DNA of 64,000 bases from Candidatus Synechococcus calcipolaris G9 (GTDB lineage Bacteria > Cyanobacteriota > Cyanobacteriia > Thermosynechococcales > Thermosynechococcaceae). Below the pieces are notes generated by a model. It was given only the letters and a program-made list of their open reading frames with translations, searched no databases and was not told where the DNA came from. Each line of letters opens with the position of its first letter. Positions within the stretch are counted from its first letter, which is position 1. The stretch lies in assembly GCF_029582805.1 (NCBI RefSeq), contig NZ_JAKKUT010000002.1:1140001-1204000 (forward strand). Reading direction: 5' to 3'. A program made the position numbers and the translations under genes. Positions 8,818 through 16,738 of the stretch are shown in pieces.

Positions 8818-9824
8818 AATAGGCTCCCCGCCGCCTTCATCATGTTGGAGGGATTAAAGGCATCCATGGCCGCAGTGGGTTCATAGCCACAATGCACCAT
8901 GCAATCCTGACATTTGGGATTGCCGCTCTGGTGGCCATAATTATCCCAGTCCGTGTTATCCAGCAACTCCTGCCAGGTTTGATAATGGCCTTCATTCATC
9001 AGATAGCAGGGCTTCTGCCAACCTAGGACACTATAGCTGGGCATTCCCCAGGGGGTGCATTCATAGTCCTTTTCCCCGGTCAGGAAATCTAAAAAGAGGG
9101 GATTATGGTTGAAATTCCATTTTTTCTCACCGGCGCGGAAGGGAGCTAAAATTTCCCGGAACAGGGCCCGAGTTTGCTCCCGTTTGAGGAAATGCTGTTG
9201 ATCCGGGGCCCATTCGTAGGCATAGCCTGGAGAAATCATCATGCCATCGGTGCCCAGGGTACTGACAAAATCAAAGAAGGCCTGAGTTTCCTTGACATTG
9301 GCCCCTTCAAAAATGGTGGTGTTGGTGGTGACGCGGAACCCCTTGGACTTGGCGGCTTTAATGGCTTTGACCGCCGTGTCAAATACCCCCTTGCGATCGA
9401 CACATTTGTCATGCCATTCCCGGAGACCATCCAAGTGAACGCTGAAGGTGAGGTAAGGAGAGGGCTGGAACTTGTGGAGATTGTCTTCCAGGAGAATCCC
9501 ATTGGTACAGAGGTAAACAAACTTACGCCGGGCCACCAAACCCCGCACAATTTCATCAATTTGGGGATGGAGGAGGGGTTCTCCCCCAGGAATGGCCACC
9601 ACCGGCGCACCACATTCCTCAACGGCGCGAAAGCACTCTTCAGGAGTTAAATTTTTCCGTAAAATATCTAGGGGATGCTGAATTTTGCCACAACCGCTAC
9701 AGGCAAGATTGCAGCGAAAGAGGGGTTCAAGCATGAGGGTAAGCGGAAACCGTTTTTTGCCCTGCAACCGCTGGGAAATGATGTAGGTTGCAATCTCAAC
9801 CGCTTGCTTTATGTGTACACCCAT
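8814..9824 (-). CDS. hpnH: Adenosyl-hopene transferase HpnH (radical SAM)
   Basis: A 336-residue radical SAM enzyme that adds an adenosyl group to diploptene, the first step towards extended C35 hopanoids (bacteriohopanepolyols). The cluster motif reads [14 protein letters not shown] (about 37-50; CxxxCxxC). It is followed by [11 protein letters not shown], a typical radical SAM GGEP motif. C-terminal cysteines ([15 protein letters not shown], about 300-314) match the HpnH/SPASM-like tail. Length and motifs fit HpnH closely. No squalene-hopene cyclase or hpnG is nearby, so the hopanoid genes must be scattered. The start ATG ([14 protein letters not shown]) is the family start. Confidence 0.93.
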   Translation of the reverse strand: MGVHIKQAVEIATYIISQRLQGKKRFPLTLMLEPLFRCNLACSGCGKIQHPLDILRKNLTPEECFRAVEECGAPVVAIPGGEPLLHPQIDEIVRGLVARRKFVYLCTNGILLEDNLHKFQPSPYLTFSVHLDGLREWHDKCVDRKGVFDTAVKAIKAAKSKGFRVTTNTTIFEGANVKETQAFFDFVSTLGTDGMMISPGYAYEWAPDQQHFLKREQTRALFREILAPFRAGEKKWNFNHNPLFLDFLTGEKDYECTPWGMPSYSVLGWQKPCYLMNEGHYQTWQELLDNTDWDNYGHQSGNPKCQDCMVHCGYEPTAAMDAFNPSNMMKAAGSLF

Positions 9825-10452
9825 GCATATTCCTCCTCAAGGCTCTATGGGTTCCAGAAACTTAATAGAACTAAATATATAAGTTATAGCGGCTTTGGGG
9901 GCGATCGCCAAAGTGTCCCTACAGGTTTGGGAATTGGCACAGGGGAACAACAGTACACAACGATACACAACAACACAAAGGGGAAATAGTAGTCCAACCC
10001 AACGTTGTCCCAAAAATCCGCACTTTTTAGGCCATACCCCTAGTCAAGACCGACTAAGGCGCGTATAATTCTTGAACATTAGGGTTACTGTAGACGTTTA
10101 GCCCTTGCTCGGCTTATCTTGGTTAACTAAGCTTATTTTCAGTTAACACTTCAGGGGGAGCACGTCATTTTCCCCGCTAGGTTGGCATCATTCGACATTA
10201 ACCATTCCCTAGGGTTTGCAGGTTAGGCAAGGACAATGGGAAAATTAGGTCGTTAGTATTGCCACTGATCAATGCAGTGCTATCTCCAGTCTCTACAGAT
10301 TGTCCCTCCTGATCCATGTTCTTAGTAGCGGTTCCTAGGGCTTCGTTCCCCTAGGGCGGCCGAGCTTCCGGTAAGCCCCTAGAACCAACCAACCTTTGAC
10401 TAATGTAAAACCAATGCCATGGTCACTCATTCAATATTTTTAAGGATATTTA
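9825..10452 (+). promoter_or_regulatory. Long leader/promoter region of the RNase E gene
   Basis: There are 628 bases without a convincing gene between the divergent hpnH and rne. The stretch nearest rne holds a strong stem-loop (listed separately) and a ribosome site AAGGA eight bases before the ATG. Long leaders that control rne expression are known in E. coli and reported in cyanobacteria. That this one acts similarly is inference. HIP1 sites are the only other notable sequence. Confidence 0.45.
10330..10386 (+). promoter_or_regulatory. Stem-loop in the RNase E leader
   Basis: The 14-base arms 10330-10343 and 10373-10386 pair almost perfectly, with one shifted base (outer arms GGTTCCTAGGGCTT and AAGCCCCTAGAACC). 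They enclose a 29-base apical region with smaller self-complementary CCCCTAGGGC/GGCCG parts. It ends 66 bases before the start codon. There is no T run after it, so it is more likely an RNA structure in the leader than a terminator. Confidence 0.5.
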
Positions 10453-12654
10453 ATGTCTAAGCAAATTATTATTGCCGAACAGTTTCGCCTTGCTGCCGTT
10501 TTTGCTGAAGATCAAATTCAAGAACTCATCGTCGCCACCGGAAGTCACCAAGTTGGAGATGTTTACCTAGGAATTGTTGAGAACGTCTTACCCGGTATTG
10601 ACGCAGCCTTTGTGAATCTGGGGGATACGGCTCGCAATGGGTTTATCCATGTCAGTGATTTAGGCCCCCTGCGCCTGAAGCGCACCGCTGGGGCCATTAC
10701 AGAGCTATTGACTCCCCAGCAAAAGGTTTTGGTTCAGGTCATGAAGGAACCAACGGGGAATAAGGGGCCTCGGCTGACGGGAAATGTGTCCTTACCGGGA
10801 CGCTACTTAGTATTGATGCCCTATGGTCGTGGGGTGAATCTCTCCCGTCGCATTGGTAGTGATAGTGAACGGCATCGGCTGCGGGCCCTCGGTATTTTAG
10901 TCAAGCCTGCGGGCATGGGCCTGTTAGTGCGGACAGAGGCGGAGGGCGTTTCCGAGGAAGCCATTTTAGAGGATTTAGAGCTATTGCAGCGGCAGTGGGA
11001 AACGGTGCAGCAGCAGGCGGCCTCGAATCGTCCCCCCACCCTCCTTGGCCGGGATGATGATTTTATCCAGCGGGTACTGCGGGATGTCTATAGCAGTGAC
11101 GTGAATCGGATTGTGGTGGATACTGCCGGTGGAGTCAAGCGGGTGAAGCAACACCTGATGAATTGGAATAGTAATAAGCCACCGGTGGGAGTTTTAATTG
11201 ATCATCACCAAGAAAATATTCCCATCCTGGATTACTTCCGAGTGAATGCCGCCATCCGCGAAGCCCTCAAGCCTCGGGTGGATCTCCCCTCCGGTGGTTA
11301 TGTGATTATTGAGCCAACGGAAGCCCTCACCGTTGTGGATGTCAACTCTGGCTCCTTTACCAGTTCAGCCACGGCCCGAGAAACGGTATTGTGGACCAAT
11401 TGTGAAGCGGCCACCGAAATTGCCCGTCAACTGCGGCTACGGAATGTGGCGGGGGTGATCATTGTCGATTTTATTGATATGGATTCCCGCCGTGATCAAC
11501 TTCAGTTATTAGAGCATTTTAGTAAGGAGCTACGGGCAGATAAGGCCCGTCCTCAAATTGCCCAATTGTCAGAACTGGGATTGGTGGAACTGACCCGGAA
11601 ACGACAGGGACAAAACATTTATGAGTTGTTTGGTCGGCCCTGTGGAGCCTGTGGGGGCCATGGTCATCTCGTCCATTTACCCGGGGAGTCTGAGGAAAGT
11701 CCGGGGGAAAGTTTGGAGCGAACGGTGATTTCCCGAACCATTGAGACGCGACGTTCCCCTGAATCCCGCAGTGATAGCTATGATTCCAGCGCCAGTGATA
11801 TTCAACTTATTAATCATCCTGGCTACCAGGAGGTGGGAGGAACTCGCCAGCGATCGTCCCGTTCCCGTGGCGGGAATGGATCCCCAGCGCGGCCAACCCG
11901 TTCCCGTGGTGAGGCTCCCAGTAATGGTCGCAAAAATGCTAGTCCCGCCCCGGAGCTAACAGATGCGGTTAATTCTCCGGCCAACTCGGTGACTAAGGTT
12001 ATTCCCACGGAGAAAGCGACTCCGGTGGAAACCCATCGAGATAACTCTAGTTCTGGTGGTGGTCGTCCATCGCGGCCGACCCGTGCGCCCCGTCCCCGAT
12101 CTGAACCCAGTGAAGTCATTGCCGTCACTATGACCCAGGAAGAACAGCAGATCTATGCGGCCATGGGTATTTCCCCCATTGTGCTCTATCCAGATGAGGT
12201 CAAGAATGTGCGATCGGCGGTTGTGATGGTGGCCTTGCCGGGCCAGACTCCGGTACCGCCGCCGGAAAAAGAAGCTCCAGCGATCGCCAATGAAGACAGT
12301 TCAGAGAATTCTGAAAGTTCTGAGAATGGTGAGGGGTCTGAGAGTCCTGGGGATTCTAAGGGGGGCGAAAGTATGAACGATACAACGCCAGTGACCTCTT
12401 CTAAAACAACCAAGGTCATTAAGGTTGAACCAATTGTGGTAAAAACGGCGGCGATCGCCCCGGATGGGATCGGTTCAGCTTCCTCAAAGAACGAGTCTGA
12501 TGAACCCACTGAAAAACCTGAGCCAACTCCCCTGCCAGTTCCAGCAGAAGCTCCTAGCCCAGAAGTAAAAAATGCTGAGGTAGCTGTCCCCAGTGGACGA
12601 CGGCGGCGGCGGCGAGGTGCCTCGGAGCAATTATCCCTTGAGACGGATACCTAG
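10453..12654 (+). CDS. rne: Ribonuclease E/G family endoribonuclease
   Basis: A 733-residue RNase E, the main mRNA-decay endonuclease. It has an S1 RNA-binding domain (about 35-120, GDVYLGIVENVLPGIDAAFV) and the catalytic DNase-I-like region with TVVDVNSGSF (about 296-305; the Mg-binding Asp) and VIIVDFIDMD (about 336-345). A zinc-link-type CGACGGHG follows at about 397-404. The C-terminal third is low-complexity and disordered. At its end is GRRRRRRGAS (about 717-726), matching the arginine-rich nonapeptide by which cyanobacterial RNase E is reported to bind polynucleotide phosphorylase. The ATG has a good AAGGA ribosome site. Confidence 0.95.
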   Translation: MSKQIIIAEQFRLAAVFAEDQIQELIVATGSHQVGDVYLGIVENVLPGIDAAFVNLGDTARNGFIHVSDLGPLRLKRTAGAITELLTPQQKVLVQVMKEPTGNKGPRLTGNVSLPGRYLVLMPYGRGVNLSRRIGSDSERHRLRALGILVKPAGMGLLVRTEAEGVSEEAILEDLELLQRQWETVQQQAASNRPPTLLGRDDDFIQRVLRDVYSSDVNRIVVDTAGGVKRVKQHLMNWNSNKPPVGVLIDHHQENIPILDYFRVNAAIREALKPRVDLPSGGYVIIEPTEALTVVDVNSGSFTSSATARETVLWTNCEAATEIARQLRLRNVAGVIIVDFIDMDSRRDQLQLLEHFSKELRADKARPQIAQLSELGLVELTRKRQGQNIYELFGRPCGACGGHGHLVHLPGESEESPGESLERTVISRTIETRRSPESRSDSYDSSASDIQLINHPGYQEVGGTRQRSSRSRGGNGSPARPTRSRGEAPSNGRKNASPAPELTDAVNSPANSVTKVIPTEKATPVETHRDNSSSGGGRPSRPTRAPRPRSEPSEVIAVTMTQEEQQIYAAMGISPIVLYPDEVKNVRSAVVMVALPGQTPVPPPEKEAPAIANEDSSENSESSENGEGSESPGDSKGGESMNDTTPVTSSKTTKVIKVEPIVVKTAAIAPDGIGSASSKNESDEPTEKPEPTPLPVPAEAPSPEVKNAEVAVPSGRRRRRRGASEQLSLETDT

Positions 12655-12667
12655 GGCTAAGTGACCT

Positions 12668-12785
12668 AGTATAGCTGTCGCCTCTTCTCTTAGGACATTT
12701 CTCATAAGGGGGTGTGGGGGCTTCGCCCCCAGCCAGGGGTTCCACCCCTGCACCCCGTCCTAACCTAGGTGACGATAGCTATACT
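12668..12785. repeat. 118-bp MITE-like element with terminal inverted repeats
   Basis: The terminal 15-mers (12668-12682, AGTATAGCTGTCGCC, and 12771-12785 in inverse) match at 13 of 15 bases. Between them are nested hairpins, GGGGGCTTCGCCCCC and CAGGGGTTCCACCCCTG, flanked by GGGTG/CACCC. No coding capacity. It resembles the short dispersed non-autonomous repeats of cyanobacterial genomes. Because it begins 14 bases after the rne stop it may also serve as that gene's terminator. Confidence 0.55.
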
Positions 12786-12802
12786 TACTTGGGACTCAGT
12801 TA

Positions 12803-12997
12803 AAGTGAGTTCGGGAAAAGAGAGGAACAGAACAGATCGGCTGAACGTGCTAAGTTTCCATCCCTCTGTTCGCTCTATGTTTCATCTAGAAGAGTTATTT
12901 TGCTCCGTTGATGATTTCTGCGACAGTTTGAACCGATGGGGCAGCAGCAGTTACTGAGCAATGGACTCGCTCATCGTTGCTTAAACCGAACTCACGT
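12803..12997 (+). mobile_element. Internally deleted IS982-like element (MITE)
   Basis: About 195 bp that reproduce both ends of the IS at 47.6-48.6 kb. The left ~155 bases match its left end, including the start of transposase (the LEELF and VDDFC segments). The right ~25 bases (GCTTAAACCGAACTCACG) match its right end, with everything between lost. Inverted ends GTGAGTTCGG and CCGAACTCAC are both present. It has no transposase of its own and could move only in trans. Its right end abuts or includes the stop codon of petL. Confidence 0.8.
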
Positions 12998-13089
12998 CAA
13001 ATTAACTTAGCGGAACGCAGGCCATAGAACAGACCCACCGCAACCCCCATCACCGCAGCAACCCAGATAAAATACGCTAAAACTGCCAT
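12997..13089 (-). CDS. petL: Cytochrome b6f complex subunit PetL
   Basis: A 30-residue single-span membrane peptide (MAVLAYFIWVAAVMGVAVG at the start, ending GLRSAKLI). Size, one hydrophobic helix and the basic RSxKLI-type C-terminus fit PetL, the small subunit VI that stabilises the cytochrome b6f complex in thylakoids. The ATG is preceded by AGGATGACCT. The stop TGA falls exactly at the right end of the IS982-derived element. The assignment rests on remembered resemblance to PetL; another small thylakoid subunit is the alternative. Confidence 0.65.
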   Translation of the reverse strand: MAVLAYFIWVAAVMGVAVGLFYGLRSAKLI

Positions 13090-13143
13090 AGGTCATCCTT
13101 GAATGTATTGATTAAAGTGTCTTGATTTTATCAGTCCCGCGGA

Positions 13144-15525
13144 TCACCGCAATGGCGATCGCGGTTTCAATAGGAGTGAATTTGTTACCACCGCAATGGA
13201 ACTGACGGCCATACAGGCAGCGGCCACACTCGGCGTGAGACTAATGTGCCAATGGGGTAACAACACCCCCGCCGCAATGGGCAGACCAACTAAGTTATAG
13301 GCGCAGGCCCAAAAAAGATTTTGGCGAATTTTCCCCAGGGTGGCCCGACCTAAGGCAAGGGCGGTGACGACATCCTCTAACTGATTATGGATAAGGACAA
13401 TATCCGCCGCTTCTAGGGCCACATCCGTACCACTAGCTAGGGCAATACCCACATTTGCCGTTGTTAGGGCCGGACCATCGTTGATGCCATCCCCCACCAT
13501 GGCCACCTTTTCTCCTTGGCTCTGCCAGGTTTGGATTAATGTCACTTTTTCACCGGGTAAGAGGCGAGTATGGATCTGTTCCGGCGATAGGCTCAAGGGT
13601 TGGAGCAATGCTAAGGTTGCGTCCCGTTGATCACCCGTCAACACATGGACGGTTAAGCCCAGGGATTTGAGGGCCTCAAGGGTTATTTTGGCATCGGCCC
13701 GTAGCGTATCCGCCAGGGTAAAACAGGCCGCCAGTTCTCCGTTAATGGCAAGGCCAATCTGGCTCATAGCTTGCCTAGGGGAGGGTTCGCGGCAAATATC
13801 AATGCCTTGGGTTTCTAACCAACTCAAACGACCAATGGCTACGGGTTGATCCTGAATGACGGCCCGAATCCCCTGGCCGGGACAGACCTGTTTATGGGTT
13901 ACAGGTAAGAGAGCTGGATGGTTCTGGGCCATGTCATTATCATTTGGCGTACCATCAGACTCAGCCATTGCACAATGGGTTTGCCAAGCCTGGGCGATCG
14001 CGTTAGCCAGGGGGTGATGCACCTCCTGCTCTAGACTGGCGGCCCAGCGCAATAGCTCTGAGGTATCCATGCCATTGACGGACTCTAGGGACTCTAGGGT
14101 CAGTTTGCCGGTGGTGAGGGTTCCGGTTTTATCGAAGGCGATGGTGGTGAGTTGCTGCACCTGCTCCAAAATATCTCCACCACGAATGAGTAGCCCCTGT
14201 TCAGCCCCACGGCTAGTTCCCACTAAAATCGCGGTGGGGGTAGCCAGGCCAAGGGCACAGGGACAGGCAATGACCAAAACCGTAATGGCTAATTTTAGGC
14301 TGATTAAAGCCACACTTTGGCTATCCGTTAACCCCAGGAGCGATCGCCCCCCTAGGAACCAAAAGGCAAAGGTGAGGGCGGCAAAGGTTAGGACACCATA
14401 GCAAAAATACCCCGCCAAGGTATCGGCAAATTGTTGTACCGGTGCTTTTCGGGTTTGGGCCGCTGTCACCAGAGCAAGAATCTGGCCGAGAAAGGTGTCT
14501 TGACCACGGCGATCGGCTTGAATCGTCACGGGTGCCAATTGATTCATACTGCCGGCAATCACGTAGGAGAGACGCTGATCCGTGGGTTGGGGTAAGGTGT
14601 CCGGGGCGATCGCCACCTTGGGCACGGGTAGGGATTCCCCCGTTAACATCGATTCCTCCACCAAGGTTTCTCCCCGCACCACATAGCCATCCACAGGAAA
14701 TTTATCCCCCCCTAAGACCCTTAGCCAATCTCCGGGTTGAATCTGGGTGACTGGCACAGGCAAACTGGTCTCACTATCGGGGTGAGGTAACCACTGGGCG
14801 ATCGCCGGTTGGAGAGCTAAAAGAGCCTGTAAGCTATGCTTGGCACGAGAACGGGCCCTTTCCTCTAGGGTGCGTCCCAAAAGGATAAAGCTAATCATCA
14901 TCACCGGCTCATCAAAAAAGCACTCCCAGCCCAACTGGGGCCATAACCAGGCCACCCCACTGGCCCCATAGGCCGCCAAGCTCCCCAGGGCCACCAAGGT
15001 ATTCATATTGGGCCGTCCTTCCCAAGCTCCCCGGCCCCCCTCTTGCAAAATACGACGGCCGGGGCCCAGCAACGCAACAGTGGCCAGGGCCCAATGCCAG
15101 AGCATCGAACTTAAAATCGGTACATGGATCGGTACAATATGCTGAAGATGGCCCAAGCTGGAGAGGAGTAACAGGCCCAGAGCAGATACCAATGGCCAGG
15201 GAGAGGGGGATTCCGCTGGGGAAATCGTCCAGTCTAGGGGATCCGCCGGGTTGGGAACATGGGTCTTAAATCCTGCGGCCGTGAGGCGATCGGCCAAATC
15301 CTGGGGATCAAGTTCTGTTCCTTGGGATGTTACCTGGTATGTCACCATCGCCGTTCCGGTCATTAAATTCACCGCGGCCCCTGTGACTTGTTCCTGGCCC
15401 AATAGGATCCGCTCCACGGATTTAACACATCCGCCACAACGCATTCCCCCCACATTCAGGGCGATCGTGGCAGAGGGCATTGGGGTTGAATCCCTGGGAA
15501 CCACTGCCGAGGTAAGCTGGGCCAT
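13144..15525 (-). CDS. ctaA: Copper-translocating P1B-type ATPase
   Basis: A 793-residue heavy-metal pump. An N-terminal HMA domain carries GGMRCGGC (about 26-33), the Cu(I)-binding CxxC. Membrane helix 6 has the CPC motif in IACPCALGLATP (about 420). The phosphorylation loop shows DKTGTLT and the hinge shows GDGINDGPAL. The late helices have YNLVGLP and MAVSSIAVVTNS, the Cu+-selective (P1B-1) signature. Cyanobacteria usually have two such pumps, CtaA (plasma membrane) and PacS (thylakoid), supplying plastocyanin; which one this is cannot be decided here, so the symbol is tentative. It reads in the same direction as petL, 54 bases upstream of it. Confidence 0.88.
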   Translation of the reverse strand: MAQLTSAVVPRDSTPMPSATIALNVGGMRCGGCVKSVERILLGQEQVTGAAVNLMTGTAMVTYQVTSQGTELDPQDLADRLTAAGFKTHVPNPADPLDWTISPAESPSPWPLVSALGLLLLSSLGHLQHIVPIHVPILSSMLWHWALATVALLGPGRRILQEGGRGAWEGRPNMNTLVALGSLAAYGASGVAWLWPQLGWECFFDEPVMMISFILLGRTLEERARSRAKHSLQALLALQPAIAQWLPHPDSETSLPVPVTQIQPGDWLRVLGGDKFPVDGYVVRGETLVEESMLTGESLPVPKVAIAPDTLPQPTDQRLSYVIAGSMNQLAPVTIQADRRGQDTFLGQILALVTAAQTRKAPVQQFADTLAGYFCYGVLTFAALTFAFWFLGGRSLLGLTDSQSVALISLKLAITVLVIACPCALGLATPTAILVGTSRGAEQGLLIRGGDILEQVQQLTTIAFDKTGTLTTGKLTLESLESVNGMDTSELLRWAASLEQEVHHPLANAIAQAWQTHCAMAESDGTPNDNDMAQNHPALLPVTHKQVCPGQGIRAVIQDQPVAIGRLSWLETQGIDICREPSPRQAMSQIGLAINGELAACFTLADTLRADAKITLEALKSLGLTVHVLTGDQRDATLALLQPLSLSPEQIHTRLLPGEKVTLIQTWQSQGEKVAMVGDGINDGPALTTANVGIALASGTDVALEAADIVLIHNQLEDVVTALALGRATLGKIRQNLFWACAYNLVGLPIAAGVLLPHWHISLTPSVAAACMAVSSIAVVTNSLLLKPRSPLR

Positions 15526-15688
15526 CAGTTTGTCCTATTTCTCTAAAGAGTCTAAGAAATGGTCAGTGATCAGTTCAATGAGCTAAGAATTTTTAGCTCC
15601 TAGCCCCCATTATGGGGAGAGCCTTCAGTCTGAGCAAATCTAGCCTAACCGCAATGCCCAGAAACTCGATACAATTTCCATACCTCCC

Positions 15689-15717
15689 TTGACAAGAATG
15701 TAAGAGCAAGAATAGAA
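15689..15717 (+). promoter_or_regulatory. Candidate promoter of the glk operon
   Basis: TTGACA at 15689-15694, then 17 bases, then ATAGAA at 15712-15717, is a sigma70-like arrangement 23 bases before the glk GTG. The -35 is perfect; the -10 is a weak match. Confidence 0.35.
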
Positions 15718-15739
15718 GAGAGTACGAGGCAACCCAACG

Positions 15740-16738
15740 GTGACGACAATTCTGTCCGGCGATATTGGTGGGACAAAAACCATTCTCCGCCTGACTCAGG
15801 TAAACCCACCCCAAGTCAAAGTTCTGGCGGAAGAGACCTATGCCAGTGGCGATTTTCCCCATCTCACCCCCCTGATTCGCCAATTTTTAGACCAGATTCC
15901 TGGCCATGATCCCGATCGAGCCTGCTTGGCGATCGCCGGCCCCGTCTTTAATCAAACCTCCCAAGTCACGAATTTAGGTTGGCATCTCAGGGCCGATGAC
16001 ATGGCCGCAGACCTCAATATTCCTGATCTCACTCTGATCAATGACTTTGTGGCGATCGGTTACGGTATTTTAACCCTGAATCGAGCAGACCTGTATGTCC
16101 TCCAAGATCGGCCCAGCCATGACCACGCCCCCATTGCTATTCTTGGAGCCGGCACTGGCCTGGGGGAAGCCCTATTAGTCTGGCAGGGCGATCGCTACCA
16201 AGTTTTGCCCCTTGAGGGGGGGCATACCGACTATCCACCCCGGAATCCCCTGGAAATTGGCCTGTTAGAATACCTCTTAAAAAAACTGGGGCGCGTGTCC
16301 GTTGAGCGGGTCGTATCCGGCCAGGGTATTTGCAATATCTATGCCTACCTGCGGGATACGGGCAAATTTCCCGAATCTGCCAAGCTGGCCCAACAGATGA
16401 GTCGGGAATTAGATGCAGCCATCATCAGCGATGCAGCCATGGCAGGTCAAGACCCCCTCTGTGAAAAAACCCTAGATATGTTTATTGCTGCCTACGGGGC
16501 CGAAGCGGGCAACCTCGCCCTAAAAACCTTACCCTTAGGAGGGGTGTACATTGCCGGCGGCATTGCCGCTAAAATTTTAGCCAAACTACAGGATGGGAAA
16601 TTTTTAGATAGCTTTGTCGATAAAGGTCGATTACGTCCCCTACTAGAACAACTGCCGGTCTCCATTGTTCTCAATCCCAAGGTTGGATTACAGGGAGCGC
16701 ACCTAGTAGCCGCATCCAAACCTATAACTGCACCATGA
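15740..16738 (+). CDS. glk: Glucokinase
   Basis: A 332-residue enzyme phosphorylating glucose to glucose-6-phosphate with ATP. The N-terminal phosphate motif LSGDIGGTKT (about 5-14), the sugar-binding INDFVAIGYG (about 98-107), GAGTGLGEAL (about 137-146), and the late LGGVYIAGGIA are the bacterial Glk (ROK-like/GLK) signatures. It starts with GTG. Its stop overlaps the ATG of the next gene (ATGA), so the FHA histidine kinase is translationally coupled to it. This is an unusual partner for a sugar kinase. Confidence 0.92.
   Translation: MTTILSGDIGGTKTILRLTQVNPPQVKVLAEETYASGDFPHLTPLIRQFLDQIPGHDPDRACLAIAGPVFNQTSQVTNLGWHLRADDMAADLNIPDLTLINDFVAIGYGILTLNRADLYVLQDRPSHDHAPIAILGAGTGLGEALLVWQGDRYQVLPLEGGHTDYPPRNPLEIGLLEYLLKKLGRVSVERVVSGQGICNIYAYLRDTGKFPESAKLAQQMSRELDAAIISDAAMAGQDPLCEKTLDMFIAAYGAEAGNLALKTLPLGGVYIAGGIAAKILAKLQDGKFLDSFVDKGRLRPLLEQLPVSIVLNPKVGLQGAHLVAASKPITAP

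Noticed and set aside
9675-9989. A 104-codon plus-strand frame before rne
   Set aside because: It runs antisense into the 5' part of hpnH and has no domain or good ribosome site; treated as a shadow.
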